Positions 1-7,099 of a stretch of 12,837 nucleotides of DNA are shown piece by piece. The first letter of the stretch is position 1. Each line of letters starts with the position of its first letter. This DNA is from Methanolobus sp. UBA32. GTDB lineage: Archaea; Halobacteriota; Methanosarcinia; Methanosarcinales; Methanosarcinaceae. Below the pieces are notes generated by a model. That model ran no database searches, was not told where the DNA came from, and was given only the letters and a program-made list of their open reading frames with translations. Both the position numbers and the translations under genes were made by a program. Location: NCBI GenBank assembly GCA_002507205.1, contig DAZF01000008.1, positions 1 through 12,837 of the forward strand, written 5' to 3'.

Positions 1-56
1 TGGGTTGTAGCCTGGAACAATGTGAGAATGTTGTTACGTGGGGATTTGGTAGAAAG

Positions 57-1256
57 GTGGAGATCAAAAACAACGGCAATGGGAAAAAGCGGGAGGTGCA
101 GGTTTTGCTGGACAGAAGCGTGATAACCTTTCCTCTGATCATGAAATGTTCAACTTTCGAAGATATGCTGGTAGCAGCGGAAAAACACAAAACATTTAGA
201 AAAGTTTTATTTGATATAGAAAAGAAGGGAAAAAATAACCAAAAACCGCTTATATATTATATTATAAGCGGTTTGTTGACAAAAGTTACCACTTTTTACA
301 ATGTTTCAAAGTTTGAATTTCTACAACGTTATCTGATCAATCGCTCTGATACTTTTGCTGAGCAGGGAAAAGGTGGCAGCTACTTCAGGATATCAGCATC
401 TGTAACGGAGACCATGATTCAGAACCATATCAAAGGCAAAGTTACAATAGGAGCATATTCAACGAGTGAAAACGGTACTTGTAAGTGGATATGTTTCGAT
501 GTTGATGCCCATAGGAAACCAGAAGACAGTGAGGAAGATGTTATTGAGAAGGGGCTCAAGGCAGAACATGACCTCAAGAAGCTCACTTCCTTTCTGGATA
601 ATGTTGGATTGAAGTACCTGGTTGAGTCCTCCGGTTCTCCTCATTCGTATCATGTCTGGCTGTTCATCGAAGAAGTTGCAGTCCAGAAAGCTTACTACTT
701 TGCCAATGCAATTGCCAAGGAGGCAGGTTTCGATGGAGAGGTGAATCCCAAACAAAGAACCTGGAACAGGAAAAACCAGTATGGCAACCTTGTGAAGTTG
801 CCCTTTGCATTGCACAGAAAACACAACGTATTCTCCCACATCCACGGCTGGGAAGGTGAAACAATGGACATTGCAGTATATGACATTTCAAATATAGAGG
901 TCCCCAAGACAAGAAAGAACAGAAGCATATCCTTGAAACCTGTTTATGTAAAACTTAAAGGAGTAAGGCCGTGTATCCAGGCTGCTCTTGAAAAGGATCT
1001 TTCCGGTGACCAGGGCAATAAGATGAGAGTGGCCATTGTTCGGGAGTTCTACAATTTTGGTATGGCAGACAAAGAACAGCTAGTGGATCTGTTCAGAGAC
1101 CAGAATGATTTCGATTATGGAAAAACAGAGTATCGTGTGTGCAAGATCATCGAAAAGGAGTTCAGTGTCTGGCCTCAACAGACCCTGCTTGAAAGGTGTT
1201 CTAAATACCTGAACTGCGAGAACTGCGACAGGTTCGATTGTAAGGGGGCACAATGA
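57..1256 (+). CDS. Archaeo-eukaryotic primase (TOTE-like) with PriL-like Fe-S C-terminal domain
   Basis: Predicted primase/primase-polymerase of a mobile element, making primers for DNA replication. Visible from the sequence: a catalytic core at about residues 85-285 with motif I FDVDAH (Asp148, Asp150), motif II SYH (197-199, inside SGSPHSYHVWLF), an EVNPKQ block (228-233) and GNLVKLP (243-249), the order seen in the AEP domain of TOTE conflict systems. Residues 303-395 resemble the C-terminal domain of the primase large subunit PriL: RPCIQAAL with Cys306, a GxxNKMR-like helix, DFDYGKTEYR, and a cysteine tail with Cys381, Cys387, Cys390 and Cys395, likely binding a 4Fe-4S cluster. GTG is the first start inside the window, but the frame stays open back to base 3, so the true start may lie upstream or, less likely, downstream of the inverted repeat at 243-274. 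A zinc-ribbon remnant starts one base after its stop. Family assignment is confident; the Fe-S cluster is inference. Confidence 0.8.
   Translation: MEIKNNGNGKKREVQVLLDRSVITFPLIMKCSTFEDMLVAAEKHKTFRKVLFDIEKKGKNNQKPLIYYIISGLLTKVTTFYNVSKFEFLQRYLINRSDTFAEQGKGGSYFRISASVTETMIQNHIKGKVTIGAYSTSENGTCKWICFDVDAHRKPEDSEEDVIEKGLKAEHDLKKLTSFLDNVGLKYLVESSGSPHSYHVWLFIEEVAVQKAYYFANAIAKEAGFDGEVNPKQRTWNRKNQYGNLVKLPFALHRKHNVFSHIHGWEGETMDIAVYDISNIEVPKTRKNRSISLKPVYVKLKGVRPCIQAALEKDLSGDQGNKMRVAIVREFYNFGMADKEQLVDLFRDQNDFDYGKTEYRVCKIIEKEFSVWPQQTLLERCSKYLNCENCDRFDCKGAQ
243..274. repeat. Perfect 12 bp inverted repeat inside the primase frame
   Basis: AAACCGCTTATA and TATAAGCGGTTT flank an 8-base AT spacer, with 12 of 12 pairs matching. 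The left arm and spacer also read as a purine-rich BRE-like stretch plus TATA box. It could be an operator or promoter for a shorter primase product, an RNA hairpin in the message, or chance coding sequence. It lies upstream of the conserved primase core (which begins near residue 85), so a role in expression is possible but unproven. Confidence 0.6.
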
Positions 1257-1257
1257 A

Positions 1258-1300
1258 ATGACCTTCACTCCAGTATCCCTCCTATGCATCAACTGCAAGG
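1258..1300 (+). repeat. Direct repeat copy 1: orphan 5' end of a zinc-ribbon gene
   Basis: These 43 bases are nearly identical to the start of the zinc-ribbon gene at 1464 (two substitutions and one missing base separate them). They encode MTFTPVSLLCINCK, against MIFTPVSLLCINC in the second copy. After AACTGCAAGG the similarity stops abruptly. The ATG lies one base after the primase stop and has the purine run AAGGGGG about 10 bases upstream, which suggests this was the original coupled primase/zinc-ribbon junction before a rearrangement. The frame continues to 1467 but the extension looks like read-through of non-coding sequence. Confidence 0.7.
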
Positions 1301-1304
1301 TGTT

Positions 1305-1432
1305 GTCCTGTGACCGACTTGTCCGGGTTATTTTGAATAATGTTTTCTTGCGGACATTTTCTATAATACCATACATATCTTATTTTTCCATATATAAGAA
1401 AGTAGAAAAAAGTAAGACAAGTCGGACAGGAC
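1305..1432. repeat. 17-19 bp inverted repeats bounding a ~128 bp segment
   Basis: The left arm (1305-1323, GTCCTGTGACCGACTTGTC) and the reverse complement of the right arm (1416-1432) are identical except for an extra GA in the left arm. They are separated by about 92 AT-rich bases and lie exactly between the two copies of the zinc-ribbon start. No target-site duplication other than the 43 bp direct repeat is visible and no transposase is encoded. It may be a MITE-like relic, a regulatory dyad around the promoter at 1389, or a structured RNA. Confidence 0.6.
1389..1398 (+). promoter_or_regulatory. Candidate TATA box upstream of the zinc-ribbon gene
   Basis: CATATATAAG lies about 70 bases before the ATG at 1464, so transcription would begin near 1415-1422, inside the right arm of the dyad. 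Assigned from sequence only. Confidence 0.4.
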
Positions 1433-1463
1433 AGAGAAGTCCAGTTTTTCAAAGGGTGATAGC

Positions 1464-1654
1464 ATGATCTTCACTCCAGTATCCCTCCTCTGCATCAACT
1501 GCAGGAGAGGATATTCATCAGAGAACCGGCTGCAGAGCTTACCTGTCCCAGTTGTGGCGAGGTGATGAAAGTGATCATGGAAAAGACGGTGAACTTGTCC
1601 AGGATACCCGTCAGTTCGGCCGAGAGTGGCCCAAATTCGCCCGTGGTGCAATAA
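1464..1654 (+). pseudogene. Zinc-ribbon protein gene disrupted by a one-base frameshift
   Basis: The gene starts at ATG 1464 after a good ribosome-binding site (AAAGGGTGAT at 1451-1460) and reads MIFTPVSLLCINC, then loses frame near 1501-1506. Adding one A (as in copy 1, which has TGCAAGG where this has TGCAGG) restores a continuous reading: CKERIFIREPAAELTC, then PSCGEVMKVIMEKTVN, then LSRIPVSSAESGPNSPVVQ and a stop at 1652. The restored product of about 63 residues has two CxxC knuckles (CINC and CPSC), a classical zinc ribbon, and would probably act as a small DNA- or protein-binding factor of a mobile element. Without the base, the frame ends after about 34 residues at a TGA near 1563. 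The break could be a real mutation, a programmed shift or a sequencing error; mutation fits the rearranged setting. Confidence 0.6.
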
Positions 1655-1738
1655 ACAGGTGTTATTTGGGGGATTCTATGGCATGTGGCAGAAAATGCCT
1701 AAAAAACAAAAAATAACATTTAAAAAAGAGAGGATAAG

Positions 1739-2134
1739 ATGACCACAAAAACAACTATCCTGCACACGATCAGAAAACACTGCCTTGAATGTGCATGTGG
1801 CTCGGTACAGGAAGTTGAGCTGTGCACATCTGAGAATTGTGCACTATATTTGTATAGGTCTGAGAAGGACTCAAAGCCCAACACCAGCAAAACCAAGAAA
1901 ATTCATGGCAATACCTTGGTCAATTTTCTAATAATTCAGCTTCTGGGAGTAAGAAAATCTCTCCAGAATCAACGAACACGACAAGGGTGGTACCTAAGTA
2001 TGAGTAAGGATTTTTTGAGCGTTTTTGGTTTGAATTTGGGCAGTTTTTACCAAGGGGACATTATAGAAGTACAAAAAAGAAACACATTTATATATCATCT
2101 TTTTAATTTTGATAAATATAATATTGTTGTATGA
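1739..2134 (+). CDS. Small Cys-rich virus-type protein, C-terminus probably frameshifted
   Basis: The start is supported by GAGAGGAT just upstream of the ATG. Residues 11-40 (HCLECACGS, then ELCTSENCALYLYR) form a compact Cys-rich motif with Cys15, Cys18, Cys29 and Cys34, the signature of a small uncharacterised protein common in phages, archaeal viruses and integrated elements; I infer zinc binding. The function is unknown. The C-terminal half (from about residue 55) looks unnatural: it runs straight through the TATA promoter of the downstream permease. A neighbouring frame is open from 1864 to a TAA at 2005-2007 and encodes a hydrophilic Ser/Asn-rich tail ending RVVPKYE, so the gene may carry a frameshift in the A-rich stretch around 1888-1900 and originally have ended at 2007 (about 89 residues). 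Confidence 0.55.
   Translation: MTTKTTILHTIRKHCLECACGSVQEVELCTSENCALYLYRSEKDSKPNTSKTKKIHGNTLVNFLIIQLLGVRKSLQNQRTRQGWYLSMSKDFLSVFGLNLGSFYQGDIIEVQKRNTFIYHLFNFDKYNIVV
2087..2095 (+). promoter_or_regulatory. TATA box of the purine permease gene
   Basis: TTTATATAT is preceded by the purine-rich BRE-like AAAGAAACACA. Transcription would start near 2113-2118, giving a leader of roughly 35-40 bases to the start at 2154. It lies inside the 3' part of the preceding open frame, which argues that frame is not real there. Confidence 0.7.
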
Positions 2135-2140
2135 TCTATA

Positions 2141-2146
2141 AGGAGG
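2141..2146 (+). promoter_or_regulatory. Ribosome-binding site that fixes the permease start
   Basis: AGGAGG is a full Shine-Dalgarno match. Seven bases separate it from the in-frame ATA at 2154. The next conventional start (ATG 2241) is 94 bases away and would remove conserved N-terminal family sequence. Confidence 0.8.
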
Positions 2147-2153
2147 CTTCAAA

Positions 2154-3464
2154 ATAGGAAACCTACTGGATGATTTTTTTGAACTGGAGAAACATGGTAC
2201 TGATATAAAAACTGAAATCATAGCTGGTATTGTAACCTTTATGGCCATGGCCTACATTATTGTGGTAAATCCTGCGATTCTGGAAGCTGCCGGAATACCC
2301 TTTGGACCTTCAATGGTTGCAACGATCTTATCTGCGATCTTTGGAACATTGATAATGGGGGTATATGCCAGGAAACCATTAGCCATAGCGCCTTATATGG
2401 GTGAGAACGCTTTTGTTGCTTATACTGTTGTAGGTGTGCTGGGATATTCGTGGCAGACAGCACTTGGAGCGGTGTTCATTAGTGGTGTACTTTTTACGAT
2501 CCTGACACTATCTGGTCTCAGGGGAAAAATGGTCGATGCTGTCCCTGACAATCTGAAATACAGTTTTGCTGCGGGAATTGGTCTTTTTATCGCGTTTATT
2601 GGTCTTGTCAATTCAGGTATAGTTTCTCTTGGTGTGGAAGGAGCACCATTGCATGTGGGTGCCCTTAACACGCTTCCAGTGGCTCTTGCACTTTTTGGTT
2701 TCCTTCTGATCACAGTGTTAATGATAAAGAAAGTAAAAGGTTCTATTCTCATTGGTATTCTTGTAACAGCAATGCTGGGCTTTATTTTAGGTGTTTCACA
2801 GGCACCTGATAAAATAGTCAGTACGCCTCCAAGTATTGCTCCTATATTGCTGCAACTGGACATTGCAGGTGCACTTACGTGGGGATTCTTTGCAGTCATA
2901 CTGACAATGTTCACAATGGACCTTATGGATACAATGGGTACACTGGTTGGTGTTTCCATGAAAGCAGGATTTATGGATGAACAGGGAAATCTTCATGATC
3001 TTGATAAACCATTTCTGGCAGATTCCCTTGCAACTGTTTTCGGTGCACTTGCCGGTACAACCACCACCGGAGCTTATATCGATTCAGCTGCAGGAATAGA
3101 AGAGGGCGGAAGAACAGGACTTACGGCAGTTGTGGTTGCTTTACTCTTTGCCCTGGGCCTTTTCTTTTCTCCATTATTTGCTGCCATTCCTGCAGCAGCA
3201 ACCTCGCCTGTATTGATAGTGGTAGGTCTGCTGATGACGAGTGCCATCAAAAAAATAGATATGGAAGACCTCACAGAGATGATACCTGCAATGGCAGTAA
3301 TCGTTCTTATGAGTTTTACTTACAATCTCGGAGTGGGCCTGTGTGCAGGTTTTGTATTGTTCCCTTTGCTTAAGCTTACCAGTGGCAGGGGCAGTGAGGT
3401 AAAACCACTTGCATGGGGGCTGTTTGCACTCTGCTCTTTGTTTTTTATCTTTTATCCATATTGA
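2154..3464 (+). CDS. NCS2/AzgA-type guanine-hypoxanthine permease, apparent ATA start
   Basis: Polytopic membrane transporter of the AzgA/PbuG branch of the nucleobase:cation symporters, importing purines such as hypoxanthine, guanine or adenine. Family blocks are clear: an N-terminal FFELEKHGTDIKTEIIAG segment running into TFMAMAYIIVVNP, IAPYMGENAFVAY (normally MGLNAFFAY), SWQTALGAVFISG, the central MDLMDTMGTLVG, AGTTTTGAYIDSAAG-IEEGGRTG and FSPLFAAIPAAATSPVLIVVG. The usual length is about 430 residues; starting at 2154 gives 436, while ATG 2241 gives only 407 and cuts the first conserved helix. In frame, a stop lies at 2139 and no ATG, GTG or TTG occurs before 2241, so the start seems to be ATA 2154, placed perfectly behind AGGAGG. 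It is transcribed alone, with its own TATA box and terminator hairpin. The family is near certain; substrate specificity is inferred. Confidence 0.9.
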   Translation: MGNLLDDFFELEKHGTDIKTEIIAGIVTFMAMAYIIVVNPAILEAAGIPFGPSMVATILSAIFGTLIMGVYARKPLAIAPYMGENAFVAYTVVGVLGYSWQTALGAVFISGVLFTILTLSGLRGKMVDAVPDNLKYSFAAGIGLFIAFIGLVNSGIVSLGVEGAPLHVGALNTLPVALALFGFLLITVLMIKKVKGSILIGILVTAMLGFILGVSQAPDKIVSTPPSIAPILLQLDIAGALTWGFFAVILTMFTMDLMDTMGTLVGVSMKAGFMDEQGNLHDLDKPFLADSLATVFGALAGTTTTGAYIDSAAGIEEGGRTGLTAVVVALLFALGLFFSPLFAAIPAAATSPVLIVVGLLMTSAIKKIDMEDLTEMIPAMAVIVLMSFTYNLGVGLCAGFVLFPLLKLTSGRGSEVKPLAWGLFALCSLFFIFYPY

Positions 3465-3472
3465 GAACAAAA

Positions 3473-3493
3473 AGTGCAGATTTTGACTGCACT
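3473..3493 (+). terminator. Hairpin terminator after the permease
   Basis: AGTGCAG and CTGCACT form a 7 bp stem around a 7-base loop, starting 9 bases after the stop codon, followed by the T-rich CTCTTATATTTTTAAATTTT-like stretch. Confidence 0.6.
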
Positions 3494-3673
3494 CTCTTAT
3501 ATTTTTAAATTTTAATCTCAATTTCTGCATTATTAAGCCAAAGTGTGTGTATTTTTCAATGTAGGTGCATGTTAGTTTTGTTGTCTGCACATCGGGGATA
3601 TCCAATAAAGTTATTCCGCTAATTTTTACTTATCTTTTTCAGCAAGGTCAGCCATGAATTTTTCGGAAACGGG

Positions 3674-3682
3674 TTTATATTA
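3674..3682 (+). promoter_or_regulatory. Candidate TATA box of the cysteine protease gene
   Basis: TTTATATTA follows the BRE-like GGAAACGGG. Transcription would start near 3700-3706, about 30 bases before the ATG at 3735. The rest of the intergenic stretch 3494-3673 shows nothing else that I can support. Confidence 0.55.
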
Positions 3683-3734
3683 ATAGATAATATATTATTG
3701 CACATTTTTAAATATCGCATAGAGGGAAACTGAG

Positions 3735-6700
3735 ATGAAAAACACATTTACATTGAAAAACTTGCTGACAATACTTTGCCTTGCATTGATCCTGGTCATC
3801 AGTCCCTTTAATGCAGTGGCTGTTGGTCCTGATGCAGAAGATAACACTACGGAGCCTCAAATATCAATAGCTCCCCTAAATCCTGCATTCATCCAGTACC
3901 AGCAAACACATTCAGACTCAACAGTTTCCTCCAACCAGGTCTTTAGCACAGTTTTATCGGTTGATCCGCTAACAACATCTCATCTGTTAAACGATCCTGT
4001 CCGCCCAACCGGGCTTATTCCATCCCCTGTGGATCTTTCCCATCTGTCTCCCGTGAGCATGGAATACTCCCTTGCAGGTGAAGAAGTTGGCCTGATGTCC
4101 ATTGACACCTTGGGCTCCGAGATCCCTTCCCGCTATGACCTGAGGGATGCCGGTGGTGTGACAGCAGTAAGGGACCAGGGCTCTGCCGGCAGCTGCTGGG
4201 CGCATTCGACCCTGTCTTCTCTGGAATCCTTCCTTCTGCACAACAGATCGCAGACATGGGACTTTTCCGAGAACAATGTAAAGAACATGCTTGTAGACTC
4301 ATATCAGGACGGATTTGACCGACCCTCTCATGATGATGGAGGATTCGACCTGTTCACAGCTGCCTATATGGCAAGGTGGAGTGGTCCGGTAATTGAAGCA
4401 GACGACCCCTATAACTCTCATTCTGGCACCTCACCAGTTGATCCGTTCATAGTAAAACATGTCCAGAATATCCTCATACTTCCAGGATTCAATGGATCTG
4501 ATATCCTTTACAAGAAGACGATCACCGCTTATGGCGCTATCTCGGTAGCTCTCTACTATGACAACGATTATTTCGACCCGGTAAACAACAGTTTCTATTA
4601 TTCCGATGAGGTCCAGCTTGCAAACCATGCAGTGACCCTTGTAGGATGGGACGACGCCTACAGCAGGTACAATTTCACCCCTGCAGCGCCTGGGGACGGG
4701 GCCTTTATAATCAAGAACTCCTGGGGTAGCAGATGGGGCGAGAACGGTTATTTCTATGTCTCCTATCATGATACTGTCATGGGAAACAATGAAGGGATAA
4801 GCGGGCTGAACACAAAACCCTATGCAGGCAATTTTATCTTTACTGCAGAGGATGTTGATAATTATGATCGCATCTATCAATATGATCCGCTTGGCTGGAC
4901 CGCATGCACTGGCTACAACAATAGCACTGCATATGGTGCAAATGTGTTTACTGCAGCCCATAACGAAACTCTGGAAGCAGTTAGCTTCTACACTGTGGAT
5001 TCAAACTCATTCTACAATCTCTCGATCTATCTGGATCCCGAAGACGGTCCTCTCAGTTTCTCAGAACCAGTATCCGTAAAGAACGGAAGCATTCCCTTTG
5101 CAGGATATCATACCATAGACCTTGACGATAGTATTACGCTACTTACAGGTCAGAACTTCTCTGTTGTCCTGAACTTTACGACACCTCAGTACATATATCC
5201 TCTCTCCATCGAGAAAAATGTGTCAGAACACAGCAGCAATGCATATGCAAGTGCAGGTCAGAGCTATATGAGTTCCAACGGAATCAATTGGACGGATATC
5301 TCTGCAAACGGGGAGAACGTGTGCATAAAGGCTTTTACCAGAGAAGAAAAAGAACCAAGAGCAGCTTTTGTGGCGGGGAAAAGGTATGTCCGTGTTGACG
5401 AAGCTGTTGGCTTCCATGATGCAAGCCTCTTCTCACCGGAGCACTGGGGCTGGGACTTTGGAGACAATACTACAGATGCAACACAGAATCCGGTACATAC
5501 CTATGCAGCCCCGGGAGTCTATAATGTATCCCTGAATGCATCCAACTCCTATGGGAGCGATATCTCACTTAGAAGTTCCTTAATTCGTGTCCTTAACCCG
5601 ACTATAATCGTCAACAGCAGCGAATCTGCTGATTTCATAACTATTAGCGAGGCACTCCTTGCTGCATCAAGTGGCAGCACTATAGTTGTCGAGCCAGGGG
5701 CCTATACTGAAAGCCTCTCCTTTAGAGAGGAGAACATAAGTCTTGTATCATCGACAGGCGATCCTGCAGATGTCAGCATTATCCCACCTGATCTGCACAA
5801 CGATGCCATTGTGATCTGGGCAGACAACATCACCGTTTCAGGTATCAGTGTTTCAGGAGCAAATACCGGAATATTAGTTGCTTATTCCAACGGATGCAAT
5901 ATAAGTGACTGCCTCACATACGACAATCATTACGGCATCCGCCTCTATTCAGCAGAGGCCACGACAATATCTGATTGCACATCCTTTAACAATGAGTACG
6001 GTATTTGGCTCATCGATTCTGGTGACAGTCTCATCTACAACAATCTCTTTAACAATACCAACAATATCCTTGTCACCGGCGGATCTTCCAATCAGTGGAA
6101 CACTACCATGGCAGGTGCTAGTAATATCATCAATGGTACCCACCTTGGTGGGAACTTCTGGGCAAAGCCGGATGGTACGGGCTGGAGCCAGACACAATAT
6201 TCAGTTGGGAATGGTTTTTGTCAGCAGTATGAGATAACCAGCAACGGCTACAACACTGATCATCTTCCACTAACTTCTAATGGGGAACTGAATGGAGGAA
6301 ATGTTACGGAAGAGGTTCTGAGGTCCGACAATGACAGGGTACGTGTCCGGATATCAAGCAGCACTGAACCCCCTGCAAACATCGTTGCAGTGGATTCGGA
6401 TATCAGATTCGTGGGGAAGGATGCTGAGGTAAAATATGTTTTTTCCGACAGGAGCACACCTGTTACCGACATACGGTTTGAGACCGAAACAACGCAGGGT
6501 CATGTCATGGCATCTGTCAGTCTTTTGAACGAACTGCCTGATGATGTACCTGAGCCTTCTTCAGCTGTGACCTATCAGCTTATGGACATAATCCTGGGAG
6601 ATGACATATTCCCATCCTCTGGAGTAAGTGAGGCAACAATAGGATTTGCTGTCTCAAAAGAATGGATAACTTCCCACAATGTGGATAAGTACGGCATCTA

Positions 6701-7025
6701 TATGCAGCATTTTTCCAACGGTGTCTGGAACAGGCTATCAACGACAATTACAGACGAAGATGAGACCCATATCTATTTTGAAGCTGTAACAACAGGTTTC
6801 TCACCATTTATGATATGTGCTGATGTAATGAGCCTGGATACAGAAGAGTATGGACCAGATAGCATCACCGGCAACAGCCCTGAAGCCACAGGTAATGACA
6901 GAGACACCTGGGACATCACAACCGACTGGAAAGGCACTGCATTAAAGATCTTGCCAGGGCTGTTCCTTGCTGGGATTCTGGGCATTATATGCACAAGGAA
7001 TGGATCATCAAAAGGTAAGATCTGA
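3735..7025 (+). CDS. Secreted C1A (papain-like) cysteine protease with lectin-like, PKD, beta-helix and PGF-pre-PGF domains
   Basis: Cell-surface endopeptidase. Residues 1-29 are a Sec signal peptide with a likely cut after AVA. A propeptide-like region leads to the papain domain (about 128-350): oxyanion Gln148 and nucleophile Cys154 in RDQGSAGSCWAHS, catalytic His298 in ANHAVTLVGW, and Asn328 in IIKNSWGSRWGENGYF, so all catalytic residues are present. Residues 365-535 match the lectin-like domain seen in methanogen C1 peptidases; 541-620 is a PKD domain (WGWDFGDNTT, then HTYAAPGVYNVSL); 621-845 a NosD-type right-handed beta-helix ending in NGTHLGGNFWAKPDGTGWSQ; 868-1030 a PGF-pre-PGF domain. 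A transmembrane helix (about 1069-1086) with a basic tail anchors the protein outside the cell. It carries many NxT/NxS sites. A PGF-CTERM tripartite tail, usual after this domain, is not evident. The lipoprotein gene follows 74 bases downstream and could be co-transcribed. GAGGG precedes the ATG. Confidence 0.92.
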   Translation: MKNTFTLKNLLTILCLALILVISPFNAVAVGPDAEDNTTEPQISIAPLNPAFIQYQQTHSDSTVSSNQVFSTVLSVDPLTTSHLLNDPVRPTGLIPSPVDLSHLSPVSMEYSLAGEEVGLMSIDTLGSEIPSRYDLRDAGGVTAVRDQGSAGSCWAHSTLSSLESFLLHNRSQTWDFSENNVKNMLVDSYQDGFDRPSHDDGGFDLFTAAYMARWSGPVIEADDPYNSHSGTSPVDPFIVKHVQNILILPGFNGSDILYKKTITAYGAISVALYYDNDYFDPVNNSFYYSDEVQLANHAVTLVGWDDAYSRYNFTPAAPGDGAFIIKNSWGSRWGENGYFYVSYHDTVMGNNEGISGLNTKPYAGNFIFTAEDVDNYDRIYQYDPLGWTACTGYNNSTAYGANVFTAAHNETLEAVSFYTVDSNSFYNLSIYLDPEDGPLSFSEPVSVKNGSIPFAGYHTIDLDDSITLLTGQNFSVVLNFTTPQYIYPLSIEKNVSEHSSNAYASAGQSYMSSNGINWTDISANGENVCIKAFTREEKEPRAAFVAGKRYVRVDEAVGFHDASLFSPEHWGWDFGDNTTDATQNPVHTYAAPGVYNVSLNASNSYGSDISLRSSLIRVLNPTIIVNSSESADFITISEALLAASSGSTIVVEPGAYTESLSFREENISLVSSTGDPADVSIIPPDLHNDAIVIWADNITVSGISVSGANTGILVAYSNGCNISDCLTYDNHYGIRLYSAEATTISDCTSFNNEYGIWLIDSGDSLIYNNLFNNTNNILVTGGSSNQWNTTMAGASNIINGTHLGGNFWAKPDGTGWSQTQYSVGNGFCQQYEITSNGYNTDHLPLTSNGELNGGNVTEEVLRSDNDRVRVRISSSTEPPANIVAVDSDIRFVGKDAEVKYVFSDRSTPVTDIRFETETTQGHVMASVSLLNELPDDVPEPSSAVTYQLMDIILGDDIFPSSGVSEATIGFAVSKEWITSHNVDKYGIYMQHFSNGVWNRLSTTITDEDETHIYFEAVTTGFSPFMICADVMSLDTEEYGPDSITGNSPEATGNDRDTWDITTDWKGTALKILPGLFLAGILGIICTRNGSSKGKI

Positions 7026-7099
7026 TGACATTGTTCTATCGAATATCCAGTGAAAATTATCAAAATTAAACTTGACCACTTAAATAACAGGAGAGAAAC

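Noticed and set aside
1258..1467. 69-codon frame beginning at the first zinc-ribbon copy
   Set aside because: Only the first 14 residues have a match (the duplicated start); the rest reads through the inverted repeats and promoter region.
1678..1716. 12-codon frame MACGRKCLKNKK behind GGGGGAT, and a GGCAT/ATGCC mini-hairpin
   Set aside because: Too short to support as a gene; the ribosome-site match and hairpin may be chance.
2420..2996. Long minus-strand frames across the permease
   Set aside because: Shadows of a conserved transporter gene; no promoter, ribosome site or domain.
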